From the NCBI RefSeq assembly GCF_003852315.1, contig NZ_CP027762.1:5375501-5439500 (forward strand): a DNA stretch of 64,000 bases, given 5' to 3'. Below the pieces are notes generated by a model. It did not search any database. It was not told the origin of the DNA and saw only the letters and a program-made list of their open reading frames with translations. This document shows positions 43,907 to 51,270 of the stretch, piece by piece. The DNA is from Pseudomonas sp. LBUM920 (lineage in GTDB: Bacteria > Pseudomonadota > Gammaproteobacteria > Pseudomonadales > Pseudomonadaceae). A program made the translations under genes and the position numbers. How positions within the stretch are numbered: position 1 is the stretch's first letter; every line of letters starts with the position of its first letter.

Positions 43907-43926
43907 CTAAGGTTGCGCTAAGGTTG
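43907..43926 (+). promoter_or_regulatory. Direct repeat CTAAGGTTG x2 (response-regulator box)
   Basis: CTAAGGTTG is repeated at 43907-43915 and 43918-43926, an 11-bp period that puts both on one DNA face. It fits the PmrA/QseB/BqsR-type pattern (TTAAG-N6-TTAAG) and lies in the divergent gap between the regulator and PepSY genes, 44 bp before the PepSY start. Confidence 0.6.
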
Positions 43927-43969
43927 GTTTTGCACTGTGAAATCTCCCACATCTGCTGAGAGCTTTTCC

Positions 43970-44236
43970 ATGCGCAAAATTCTCCTGCTGTCCCTGATTA
44001 TCGCCAGCCCCATGGCCCTCGCCGGCCCGCAGTGCACCACCGCCGAACGCTCGCAGTGGCAAGACGAAAAAGCCTTCCAGGACACGCTCAAGGCTCAAGG
44101 GTATGAGATCAGCAAGTTCAAGGTTACCGACGGCAACTGCTATGAGATCTACGGCTTCGACAAGGACAAGCGCAAGGTCGAGATCTACCACGACCCGGTC
44201 ACCGGCAAGGCCGTGAAGACTGAGATCAAGAGCTGA
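43970..44236 (+). CDS. PepSY-domain periplasmic protein
   Basis: The 88-residue precursor has a signal peptide (MRKILLLSLIIASPMALA, cleavage after Ala18), then one PepSY domain of about 60 residues (DTLKAQGYEISKFKVTDG, YEIYGFDKDKRKVEIYHDP). PepSY proteins are often induced by metal or envelope-stress two-component systems. The start at 43970 gives a clean signal peptide. It overlaps the cytochrome b561 gene (TGATG). Confidence 0.85.
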   Translation: MRKILLLSLIIASPMALAGPQCTTAERSQWQDEKAFQDTLKAQGYEISKFKVTDGNCYEIYGFDKDKRKVEIYHDPVTGKAVKTEIKS

Positions 44237-44781
44237 TGGCAGGCGAATCCCTGCGCCTGTGGGACCCGTTGGTGAGGCTGTTTCATCTGTCTATCGCCGG
44301 GGTCTTCGTCGCCAACTACTTCTTTAACGAAGCGGGCGACGGCTGGCATGTGTGGCTGGGCTACTACGCCATGGCCTGGTTGCTGGTGCGACTGGTGTGG
44401 GGGTTCGTAGGACCGCGCAGTGCGCGTTGGTCGGATTTCTGGCCATCGCCTGCGCGACTCAGTGCCCATGTGCGTAGGGTGTTGGACGGACGAGGGCTGC
44501 ATCGCCTCGGTCATTCGCCCATCGGCGCGCTGGTGATGCTGTTGATGATGTCGGCGCTGCTGACCCTCGGTATCAGCGGTTTCCTGATGCAGGAAGTCGA
44601 CGCGTTATGGGGCGCCGACTGGCCGCTGCAGGTCCACGAAGCCACCGCCAATGTGCTGCTGGGTCTGGTCTGTGTGCATGTGCTGGCCGCCGTGTATGAA
44701 AGTCTCCAGGTGAAGGACAACCTGCCGTTATCCATGCTCACCGGTCGCAGGAAACGCCTGCCGGATGAGCGTGCGCAGTAA
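44236..44781 (+). CDS. Cytochrome b561-family membrane protein
   Basis: The 181-residue protein has four hydrophobic helices with heme-ligand histidines at the expected places (LVRLFHLSIAG, DGWHVWLGYY, LQVHEATANV, CVHVLAA). Such di-heme proteins move electrons in the inner membrane. It is coupled to the PepSY gene, and both are probably controlled by the adjacent two-component system. Confidence 0.85.
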   Translation: MAGESLRLWDPLVRLFHLSIAGVFVANYFFNEAGDGWHVWLGYYAMAWLLVRLVWGFVGPRSARWSDFWPSPARLSAHVRRVLDGRGLHRLGHSPIGALVMLLMMSALLTLGISGFLMQEVDALWGADWPLQVHEATANVLLGLVCVHVLAAVYESLQVKDNLPLSMLTGRRKRLPDERAQ

Positions 44782-44804
44782 TCCTTTTCCCCAACAGGTT
44801 CTCT

Positions 44805-46073
44805 ATGCGCTCCGCCTTACTGATCTGCAGCCTGCTCGCGGTGTTTTTCGCCGCCTGGCAAAGCCATCCGCCGCACGTGCTGGCGCCGTTTGCCCAGGCG
44901 AGCCCGAACACCTCCAAGGTCGCGACGGCGCCGCAATACACCAGCCGCTTTGTGTCCTCGCAACTCACCGACTTTGTGCACGCTTCCTCCGTCACCGCCC
45001 TGCCTGGCGGCGACTTGATGGCCGTGTGGTTTGCCGGCAGCCGCGAAGGCGCCGCCGATGTGCAGGTGCGCACCGCAAGGTTTGATGCGCGCAGCGGCGA
45101 ATGGGGCGCCGAGCAGGTGCTGGCCACGCGCGAAAGTACCCGCGACGGCACGCAGCGCTACATTCGCAAACTGGGCAACCCGGTGATTGCGCTGGGGCCG
45201 GATAAACGCCTGTGGATGTTTTATGTGTCGGTGTCGGTCGGCGGCTGGGCCACCAGTGCGATCAACGTGATGGTCTCCACTGACCTCGGCGCCAACTGGT
45301 CGGCGCCGCGGCAATTGGTGACCTCACCGTTCTTTAATATCAGCACGCTGGTGCGCGCCGCGCCGGTGTTTCACGCCGACGGTTCGATTGGCTTGCCGGT
45401 GTATCACGAGTTCATGGGCAAGTTTGCCGAGTACCTGTATTTGAGCCCCGACGGCGCGGTGATCGACAAATTTCGCATCAGCCGCGGCAAGCACTCCCTG
45501 CAGCCGACCATCGTGGCGCAGGACGGCCAGCGCGCCGTGGCGATGTTGCGCTACGCCGGCGAAACCCATCACCGCGTGCTCGCCAGCCGCACCATCGATG
45601 CCGGGCAAACCTGGAGCGAGCCGTACCCGTTGGAGCCGGCCAACCCCAATTCATCCCTGGCGGCAGTGGCAACCGAGGATGACGGTTTGCTGGTGGCCCT
45701 CAACGACCTGCAAGACGGTCGCTTCAAGCTCAGCCTCTACGGGACCAACGCCCAGTTCAGCCAATGGCGCACGGTGGTGGAACTGGACCAGTCGCCCGAC
45801 CCGCTCGGCCAGCCGTTCTCCCACGCGGCTTACAAAGAAATCATTGGCGAGGGCTTTCGCGCTTCCAGCGGCGCCAAGCGCTTGCCGCTGGAGCAACGTT
45901 TTCTGAGCAACCTGGATTACCGCGTGTGCAAACCGCGCGGCTGTGATTTCGAGTACGAGTATCCGTATTTCAGCCGCAGCCCGGACGGCATGTACCACGT
46001 GGTGTACTCGTGGAATAACACCTTTATCAAACATGTCAGCTTCAACGAAGCCTGGCTGGCGGAGCATTTGTGA
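44805..46073 (+). CDS. Sialidase-like beta-propeller exoenzyme (secreted)
   Basis: The 422-residue protein has an N-terminal hydrophobic segment (about 3-17) that could be a signal or anchor, then a sialidase-type propeller. A full Asp-box STDLGANW is at 158-165 and a second, TIDAGQTW, at about 263. The family also includes non-sialic-acid hydrolases, so substrate is unproven. It overlaps the next gene by one base and lies in a run with an LTA-synthase-like enzyme, which suggests envelope or surface-glycan work. Confidence 0.75.
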   Translation: MRSALLICSLLAVFFAAWQSHPPHVLAPFAQASPNTSKVATAPQYTSRFVSSQLTDFVHASSVTALPGGDLMAVWFAGSREGAADVQVRTARFDARSGEWGAEQVLATRESTRDGTQRYIRKLGNPVIALGPDKRLWMFYVSVSVGGWATSAINVMVSTDLGANWSAPRQLVTSPFFNISTLVRAAPVFHADGSIGLPVYHEFMGKFAEYLYLSPDGAVIDKFRISRGKHSLQPTIVAQDGQRAVAMLRYAGETHHRVLASRTIDAGQTWSEPYPLEPANPNSSLAAVATEDDGLLVALNDLQDGRFKLSLYGTNAQFSQWRTVVELDQSPDPLGQPFSHAAYKEIIGEGFRASSGAKRLPLEQRFLSNLDYRVCKPRGCDFEYEYPYFSRSPDGMYHVVYSWNNTFIKHVSFNEAWLAEHL

Positions 46074-46684
46074 TGGTTTCTGTGTGGCAGGCCCATTTGT
46101 GTTTTGTGCTGCTGGGGTTTGTGCTCTTGAGCAGGGTTCGCTTTACCGCACCCTGGCGGCCATGGCTGCTGCCGATGCTGGTGGTGCTGAGTTTTATCCC
46201 GGTGAATGAACTGCCATTGGCGGCGTACGTGCGCAGCTTTACCGATGACCTGGCGATCAGCACCTTGGTGTTGCTGGCGTGGGTAACGCTGTGCCGATTG
46301 GGCGTGGTGCAACCGGTTAATCGCCCACATCAAGTGCAGCTGCTGGTGCTGTTTGGCGCGCTGAGCCTGCTGCTGTATCCCGCCACGATGGGCCTGACGT
46401 ATCACGACCCTTACCGTTGGGGCTTCAACCCGCGGCCGATGATTGTGCTGGTGGGCGCGGCGGCGTTGCTGCTGCTCTGGCTGCGCAACACGTTGGCGGT
46501 GTGGATGCTGGCAGTGGGCACCCTGGCCTTCGCACTGCGGCTCAAGGCGTCGGAGAACTATTGGGATTACCTGATCGATCCGCTCCTGGCGGGCTACTGC
46601 GTAGTCGCCGGGTTAATGCAACTCAACCTGTGGGAGCGGGCTTGCTCGCGAATGCGGCGTGTCAGGCAGCAACTTTGGCACTGA
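46073..46684 (+). CDS. Polytopic membrane protein whose 3' end runs into REP DNA
   Basis: The 203-204 residue protein has about six hydrophobic helices (CFVLLGFVLLSR, LLPMLVVLSFIPV, LLVLFGALSLLLYP, MIVLVGAAALLLLWL and others). No domain is recognised. The last 18 residues (WERACSRMRRVRQQLWH) are encoded by the first REP element, a reading that other REPs in the array repeat. The native C-terminus is therefore probably near residue 185 (GYCVVAGLMQ). ATG 46073 overlaps the sialidase stop. Confidence 0.7.
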   Translation: MVSVWQAHLCFVLLGFVLLSRVRFTAPWRPWLLPMLVVLSFIPVNELPLAAYVRSFTDDLAISTLVLLAWVTLCRLGVVQPVNRPHQVQLLVLFGALSLLLYPATMGLTYHDPYRWGFNPRPMIVLVGAAALLLLWLRNTLAVWMLAVGTLAFALRLKASENYWDYLIDPLLAGYCVVAGLMQLNLWERACSRMRRVRQQLWH

Positions 46685-47465
46685 TCAACCGCTTTCGCGG
46701 GCAAGCCCGCTCCCACCTTTGATCAGCGTCGTTTTGGAGATTGTGAAAGGTCACCGATGGCGATCCGCTCCTGGCGGGCTACTGCGTAGTCACTGGTTAA
46801 CACGATCCAAACTGTGGGAGCTGGCTTGCCTGCGAAGGCGGCGTGTCAGGCAACCACGCTGGCACTGAACCACCGCTTTCGCGGGCAAGCCCGCTCCCAC
46901 ATTGGAGTGGTGTCGTTTTGGAAATTGGGAAGGAGAGATGAAATGGAGTCGATCCGGTTCTGGCGGGCTACTGCGTAGTCACTCGGTTAATACAACTCAA
47001 CCTGTGGGAGCGGGCTTGCTCGCGAATGCGGCGTGTCAGGCAGCAACTTTGGCACTGATAAACCGCTTTCGCGGGCAAGCCCGCTCCCACCTTTGATAAG
47101 CGTCGTTTTGGAAATTGGGAAGGGTCACCGATGGCGATCCACTCCTAGCGGGCTACTGCGTAGTCACTGGTTAACACGATCCAAACTGTGGGAGCTGGCT
47201 TGCCTGCGAAAGCGGCGTGTCAGGCAACAACTTTGGCACTGATAGACCGCTTTCGCGAGCAAGCCCGCTCCCACATTGGAGTGGTGTCGTTTTGGAAATT
47301 GGGAAGGAGCGATCAAATGGAGTCGATCCGGTTCTGGCGGGCTACTGCGTAGTCGCCGGGTTAATGCAACTCAAACTGTGGGAGCGGGCTTGCCCGCGAA
47401 TGCGGCGTGTCGGGCAACCACGCTCGCACTGAAGTACCGCTATCGCGGGCAAACCCGCTCCCACA
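46577..47465. repeat. Tandem REPIN array, five units in A-B-A-B-A order
   Basis: The anchor GGGCTACTGCGTAGTC occurs at 46591, 46776, 46965, 47150 and 47339, so the spacing is 185, 189, 185, 189 bp, a 374-bp higher-order period. Each unit has the last codons of the membrane-protein gene, a REP pair and a spacer. A units read GTGGGAGCGGGCTTGC; B units read GTGGGAGCTGGCTTGCCTGC. It fills the gap 46685-47502 and contains no gene. Confidence 0.92.
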
Positions 47466-47505
47466 TTTGCTGTGTGGTGTTTGTGAGACTGAGTAGAGGT
47501 CAATG

Positions 47506-49527
47506 ATGGGTGTGTTGCAATCACGCCGCCTGCGCTACGGCATGGGCGCGATCGGGTTGGTATTTGCGTTGCTGGCGGCTCTGCGGCTGGTGTTTTTGAT
47601 CAGCTTTTCCGGTCTGGATTTAAACACTCCGGCGCTGGCGGAAACCCTGGGCATCGGCCTGCGTTTCGACCTGCGCCTGGCCGTGTTGATCATGTTGCCA
47701 CTGGCCGTGCTGGCCTGGCTTCCCCGCTGGAACCTCACCACCCTGCCCGCCCTGCGCTGGCTGGCGCGCGGCTATCTGGTCGTAGCCCTGGCCGTCGTCG
47801 GCCTGGTGTATATCATCGACTTCGGCCACTACGCCTACCTCGGCGTGCGCATCAACGCGACCGTGTTGCGCTACCTGCAAGACGCACAGATTTCGCAACA
47901 GATGGTGTGGGAAACCTACCCGGTGCTGTGGATAACCGCCTGCTGGCTGGCCGCCGTGGCGCTGTGGGTATGGGCGTTGGTGTGCCTGGAGCGATTGACC
48001 CTGGATCGCGAACCCATAGTCATCAGCAAATGGGCCGTGGCTTGTGTGGCCGTCGTCGGCGTTGTCGCCGTGCTGCTGGCGCTGCTTGGCCGCGTGGCCA
48101 ACCTCAACCTGGAAAACCCGGTGCCGCTGCGCTGGAGCGATGCGTTTTTTTCCGGCAACAGCCAGGTTGCCGCCGTGGGCCTGAACCCGGTGCTGTTTTT
48201 GTACGACACGCTCAAGGTCGGCCAGGCGCAATTCGATGAAGCCACAGTGCGCGAACATTATTCGCAGGTTGCCGAGTATCTGGGCGTTGACCAGCCCGAT
48301 CCCCAACAACTGAATTTCACCCGCGAACAAGGCGTGCAACCCTACCGTCTGCAAGGCGAGCGCCCGCCCAATGTGATTTTCGTGATGCTCGAATCCCTCG
48401 GCACCAGCGCCGTCGGTGCCTACGGCAACCCGCTGAACCCCACACCGAACCTGGACACGTTGGCAACGCAAAGCTGGTTCTTCAAACACTTCTATGTGCC
48501 CGTCACCGGCACCGCCAAAACCGTGTGGGCGAGCATCACCGGCGTGCCCGATGTGACCCGCCATGAGACCGCCACGCGTAACCCGCTGATCACGCGGCAG
48601 CACACGTTGATCAACGCGTTCGAGGGCTACCAGAAGTTCTACATGATCAACGGCAACGCTGGCTGGGCGAATATCAATGCGCTGATCCGCCAGAGCATCG
48701 ATGGCGTGCAGCTGTTTGACGAAAGCTACTGGCGATCACCGCGGGTGGACGTGTGGGGCATCTCTGACCTGGACCTGTTCAAGGAGGGCGACCAACTGCT
48801 GCGCGCCGTGCCCAAGGACAGGCCGTTCTTCGCTTACGTGCAAACCTCCGGCAACCATCGCCCGTTCACCATTCCCAAGCAGAACGACGGCTTCCAGGTC
48901 AGAGACGTGAGCCTGGAACAGGCCCAGGCCGCTGGCTCGCGCAGCGTCGAGCAGTACAACGCAGTGCGTTTACTGGACTTCAACATCGGCCGCCTGATGG
49001 ACATCGCCAAGGCCGGCGGCTGGTACGACAACAGCATTTTTGTGTTCTTCGGCGACCACAACACCCGCATCAGCCAGATACCGCACATGGCCCCGGCCTT
49101 CGAGCAACTGGGTCTGGAAAGCAACAACGTACCGTTGCTGATCCACGCGCCGGGCCTGCAACCACGGGTGATTGAAGAGGCGGTGGGCCTTGCGGATTTG
49201 TTGCCGACAGTCGCCGGCATGGCAGGCATCCCCTTTCGCACTGGCGCGATGGGCCGCGACATCCAGCAGCCGGCCCCGGAAGGCGAACGTGTGGTGCCAT
49301 TGGTGTTGCACGAGGGCACGTTCCCGATTATCGGCGGCGTGACCCAGGACTTCCTGTTGCAGATGCAACACGATGGCAGTTCACCAACCCTGCATGACCT
49401 GGCGTCGCAAACACCTCGCGAAGACGTGGCCAAGCAGCACCCTGAGGAGTTTCAACGCCTGCAGGGCCTGACGCGCGGGCTGCATGAAAGTGCGCGGTTG
49501 ATGCTGTTCAGAAACGTGCGCGAGTGA
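47506..49527 (+). CDS. LTA-synthase-family membrane phosphotransferase (sulfatase fold)
   Basis: The 673-residue protein has about five N-terminal membrane helices (to about 200), then an extracytoplasmic alkaline-phosphatase-type domain. Metal ligand Glu296 (FVMLESLG), the nucleophile Thr339 (TGTAKTVW) and the FFGDHNTR metal site are in place. Gram-negative members transfer phosphoglycerol or phosphoethanolamine to envelope glycans. ATG 47506 has AGAGG six bases upstream; ATG 47503 is possible. It follows the REPIN array, and the sialidase-like and membrane genes may share its substrate. Confidence 0.87.
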   Translation: MGVLQSRRLRYGMGAIGLVFALLAALRLVFLISFSGLDLNTPALAETLGIGLRFDLRLAVLIMLPLAVLAWLPRWNLTTLPALRWLARGYLVVALAVVGLVYIIDFGHYAYLGVRINATVLRYLQDAQISQQMVWETYPVLWITACWLAAVALWVWALVCLERLTLDREPIVISKWAVACVAVVGVVAVLLALLGRVANLNLENPVPLRWSDAFFSGNSQVAAVGLNPVLFLYDTLKVGQAQFDEATVREHYSQVAEYLGVDQPDPQQLNFTREQGVQPYRLQGERPPNVIFVMLESLGTSAVGAYGNPLNPTPNLDTLATQSWFFKHFYVPVTGTAKTVWASITGVPDVTRHETATRNPLITRQHTLINAFEGYQKFYMINGNAGWANINALIRQSIDGVQLFDESYWRSPRVDVWGISDLDLFKEGDQLLRAVPKDRPFFAYVQTSGNHRPFTIPKQNDGFQVRDVSLEQAQAAGSRSVEQYNAVRLLDFNIGRLMDIAKAGGWYDNSIFVFFGDHNTRISQIPHMAPAFEQLGLESNNVPLLIHAPGLQPRVIEEAVGLADLLPTVAGMAGIPFRTGAMGRDIQQPAPEGERVVPLVLHEGTFPIIGGVTQDFLLQMQHDGSSPTLHDLASQTPREDVAKQHPEEFQRLQGLTRGLHESARLMLFRNVRE

Positions 49528-49902
49528 TCATTTGGGCTGGAAGGTTTCGAGGTAGGCCAGGATGTCTTCGATCTTTTGCGGGTCGCTGATGCCCCAGAAG
49601 ATCATGCGCGTGCCGCTGACGACTTTTTTTGGCGCCTCGATATAGGCGGCGAGTTTGTCGCGGGTCCAGACCACGCCCGAGTTTTTCATCGCGTCGGAGT
49701 ACTGGTAGTCCGTGGTGGTGCCGGCAGGGCGGCCGATGATGCCGTTAAGCTGCGGACCGAAGCCGCCGCGCGCGCCTTCGCCGATGCTGTGGCAACCGCC
49801 GCAGGTCTTGCTGAAAAGCTTACCGCCGGCCTCGGCATCACCTGCCGCTAAAGCCGGGCCGGTGGTGAGAGTCAGGGCGAGGGTCAATAAGGCGTGCTTC
49901 AT
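49528..49902 (-). CDS. Class I cytochrome c (c2/c550-like), periplasmic
   Basis: The 124-residue precursor has a signal peptide (ending PALA|AG) and one heme motif CGGCH near residue 34. The distal methionine is probably in TRMIFWG. Its stop abuts the stop of the LTA-synthase-like gene, so the two converge with no spacer. It is a soluble electron carrier of unknown partner. Confidence 0.9.
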   Translation of the reverse strand: MKHALLTLALTLTTGPALAAGDAEAGGKLFSKTCGGCHSIGEGARGGFGPQLNGIIGRPAGTTTDYQYSDAMKNSGVVWTRDKLAAYIEAPKKVVSGTRMIFWGISDPQKIEDILAYLETFQPK

Positions 49903-50080
49903 GAAGGCTCCACATCAGGCAACGGTGGGGGGATTATGCCTGCAAGCGACGTATGCCGCTGCGGGCAACGCCTTCCTGACCGCTCTAAAACGACCATCCA
50001 TCGCCCGGAATATATCCAATCGAACCTATTCACGCCCGCCCCACTCCACCTTACTGAACCCTGATGGTGGAGTAAGGATC

Positions 50081-50461
50081 ATGGCTCAGCCATCGATTTT
50101 AGTGCTGGAAGACGACGAGATCATTCGCTCGTTAATGGTGGATGTACTGGAGGATTTCGGGGCGCACGTCACGTCATTTCCTTCGGCGGATGAAGGGATG
50201 ATTTACCTGGAGCGCGGCGACGACCCCGTGGATTTGATTGTCAGTGATATCCAGATGCCCGGTTTGCTCAATGGTTATGACTTGAGCAAGGTGGTGGCGC
50301 ATCGCTGGCCGTCTGTGCCCGTGGTGCTGACCTCCGGCAATATCAAGCTGGCGGCGCAGTTGGGCGGCTCCGTGCGTTTTTTACCCAAGCCGTGGAGCGC
50401 CGAACACCTGGTTGAGTGCGTACAAACGGCGCTGAACCAACAGGGTATGTCCCTGCACTGA
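50081..50461 (+). CDS. Single-domain response regulator (receiver only)
   Basis: This 126-residue CheY-like receiver has acidic pair Glu10/Asp11-12 (LVLEDDE), phospho-acceptor Asp56 (LIVSDIQMP), a signalling Thr/Ser (VLTSG) and Lys (FLPKPW). It has no output domain. The start is ATG 50081. It lies 195 bp upstream of bphO on the same strand and may be the phosphate acceptor for the BphP kinase. Confidence 0.88.
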   Translation: MAQPSILVLEDDEIIRSLMVDVLEDFGAHVTSFPSADEGMIYLERGDDPVDLIVSDIQMPGLLNGYDLSKVVAHRWPSVPVVLTSGNIKLAAQLGGSVRFLPKPWSAEHLVECVQTALNQQGMSLH

Positions 50462-50655
50462 TATCGCCGCGATATCACTGAAAGCGAACTTGAGGTGCTT
50501 TTCCGTGGTCATTAATCACGCAAGGAGTGACTTTTCTGATCCGCCGGTCAGCCTTTTCGCCTAGTGCGCACAGGTGATGGCAATGAGTTGTGTAGAATCG
50601 TCGCCCATTTACAGCGTCATTCATGGCCGAAAGGCCCACAGTTCGAGCTCATTGA

Positions 50656-51270
50656 ATGCATTCACAGGCCCCTGACGTCAGTGCGCCCTCATTGCTGGAA
50701 GCGTTACGTTCAGGCACTGGCTCGCTGCATGTTGCGCTGGAAAAACGCCTGCCGTTTTTTTCCGAGCGTCTGGATGCCGACTGGTACCGACGATTGCTTC
50801 AGGCGTACTACGGTTTTTATGAGCCGATGGAAGCCGCGCTGTATGACAGTGGCTTGATCCCCGATGGATTCGATACGTCATTGCGTGTGAAAACGCCCAC
50901 ACTCCTGCACGATCTTTACGCCCTTGGGTTGACTGACGACGCCATCACCGCCCTGCCCCGTTGTTCCAGCCTCCCCCTGTTCGAGACCCCTGCTGCCTGC
51001 CTCGGTGCCCTCTATGTACTGGAAGGCGCAACCCTGGGTGGCCAAGTGCTGCGCCGGGAAATGGCCCAGCGCCTGGGCATCGACGCCGAACACGGCGGCG
51101 CGTTTCTCAATGTGTACGGCGCCGAGACCGGTCGACGCTGGAAAGACTTTCTTGATTACCTGAGCCGCCAACCCCTGGATGCGCACGCCAAACAGCGCGC
51201 AGTGCAGGCAGCTTGTTCGACATTCAGCGGCTTCGAGCATTGGCTCGTCAGCCAGGAGGTACTGCTATGA
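50656..51270 (+). CDS. bphO: Heme oxygenase BphO
   Basis: BphO opens heme to biliverdin IX-alpha, the chromophore of the neighbouring phytochrome. The 204-residue protein has proximal His25 (SLHVALEKRLPFF) and the distal-helix glycines (GALYVLEGATLGGQ). It overlaps bphP by four bases (ATGA). The weak start context (ATTGAATGC) is accepted because the upstream frame gives no better choice. Confidence 0.9.
   Translation: MHSQAPDVSAPSLLEALRSGTGSLHVALEKRLPFFSERLDADWYRRLLQAYYGFYEPMEAALYDSGLIPDGFDTSLRVKTPTLLHDLYALGLTDDAITALPRCSSLPLFETPAACLGALYVLEGATLGGQVLRREMAQRLGIDAEHGGAFLNVYGAETGRRWKDFLDYLSRQPLDAHAKQRAVQAACSTFSGFEHWLVSQEVLL

Noticed and set aside
46577..47465. CRISPR-like array
   Set aside because: The repeats are 185-189 bp with internal inverted REP pairs; there are no short direct repeats with unique spacers and no cas genes.
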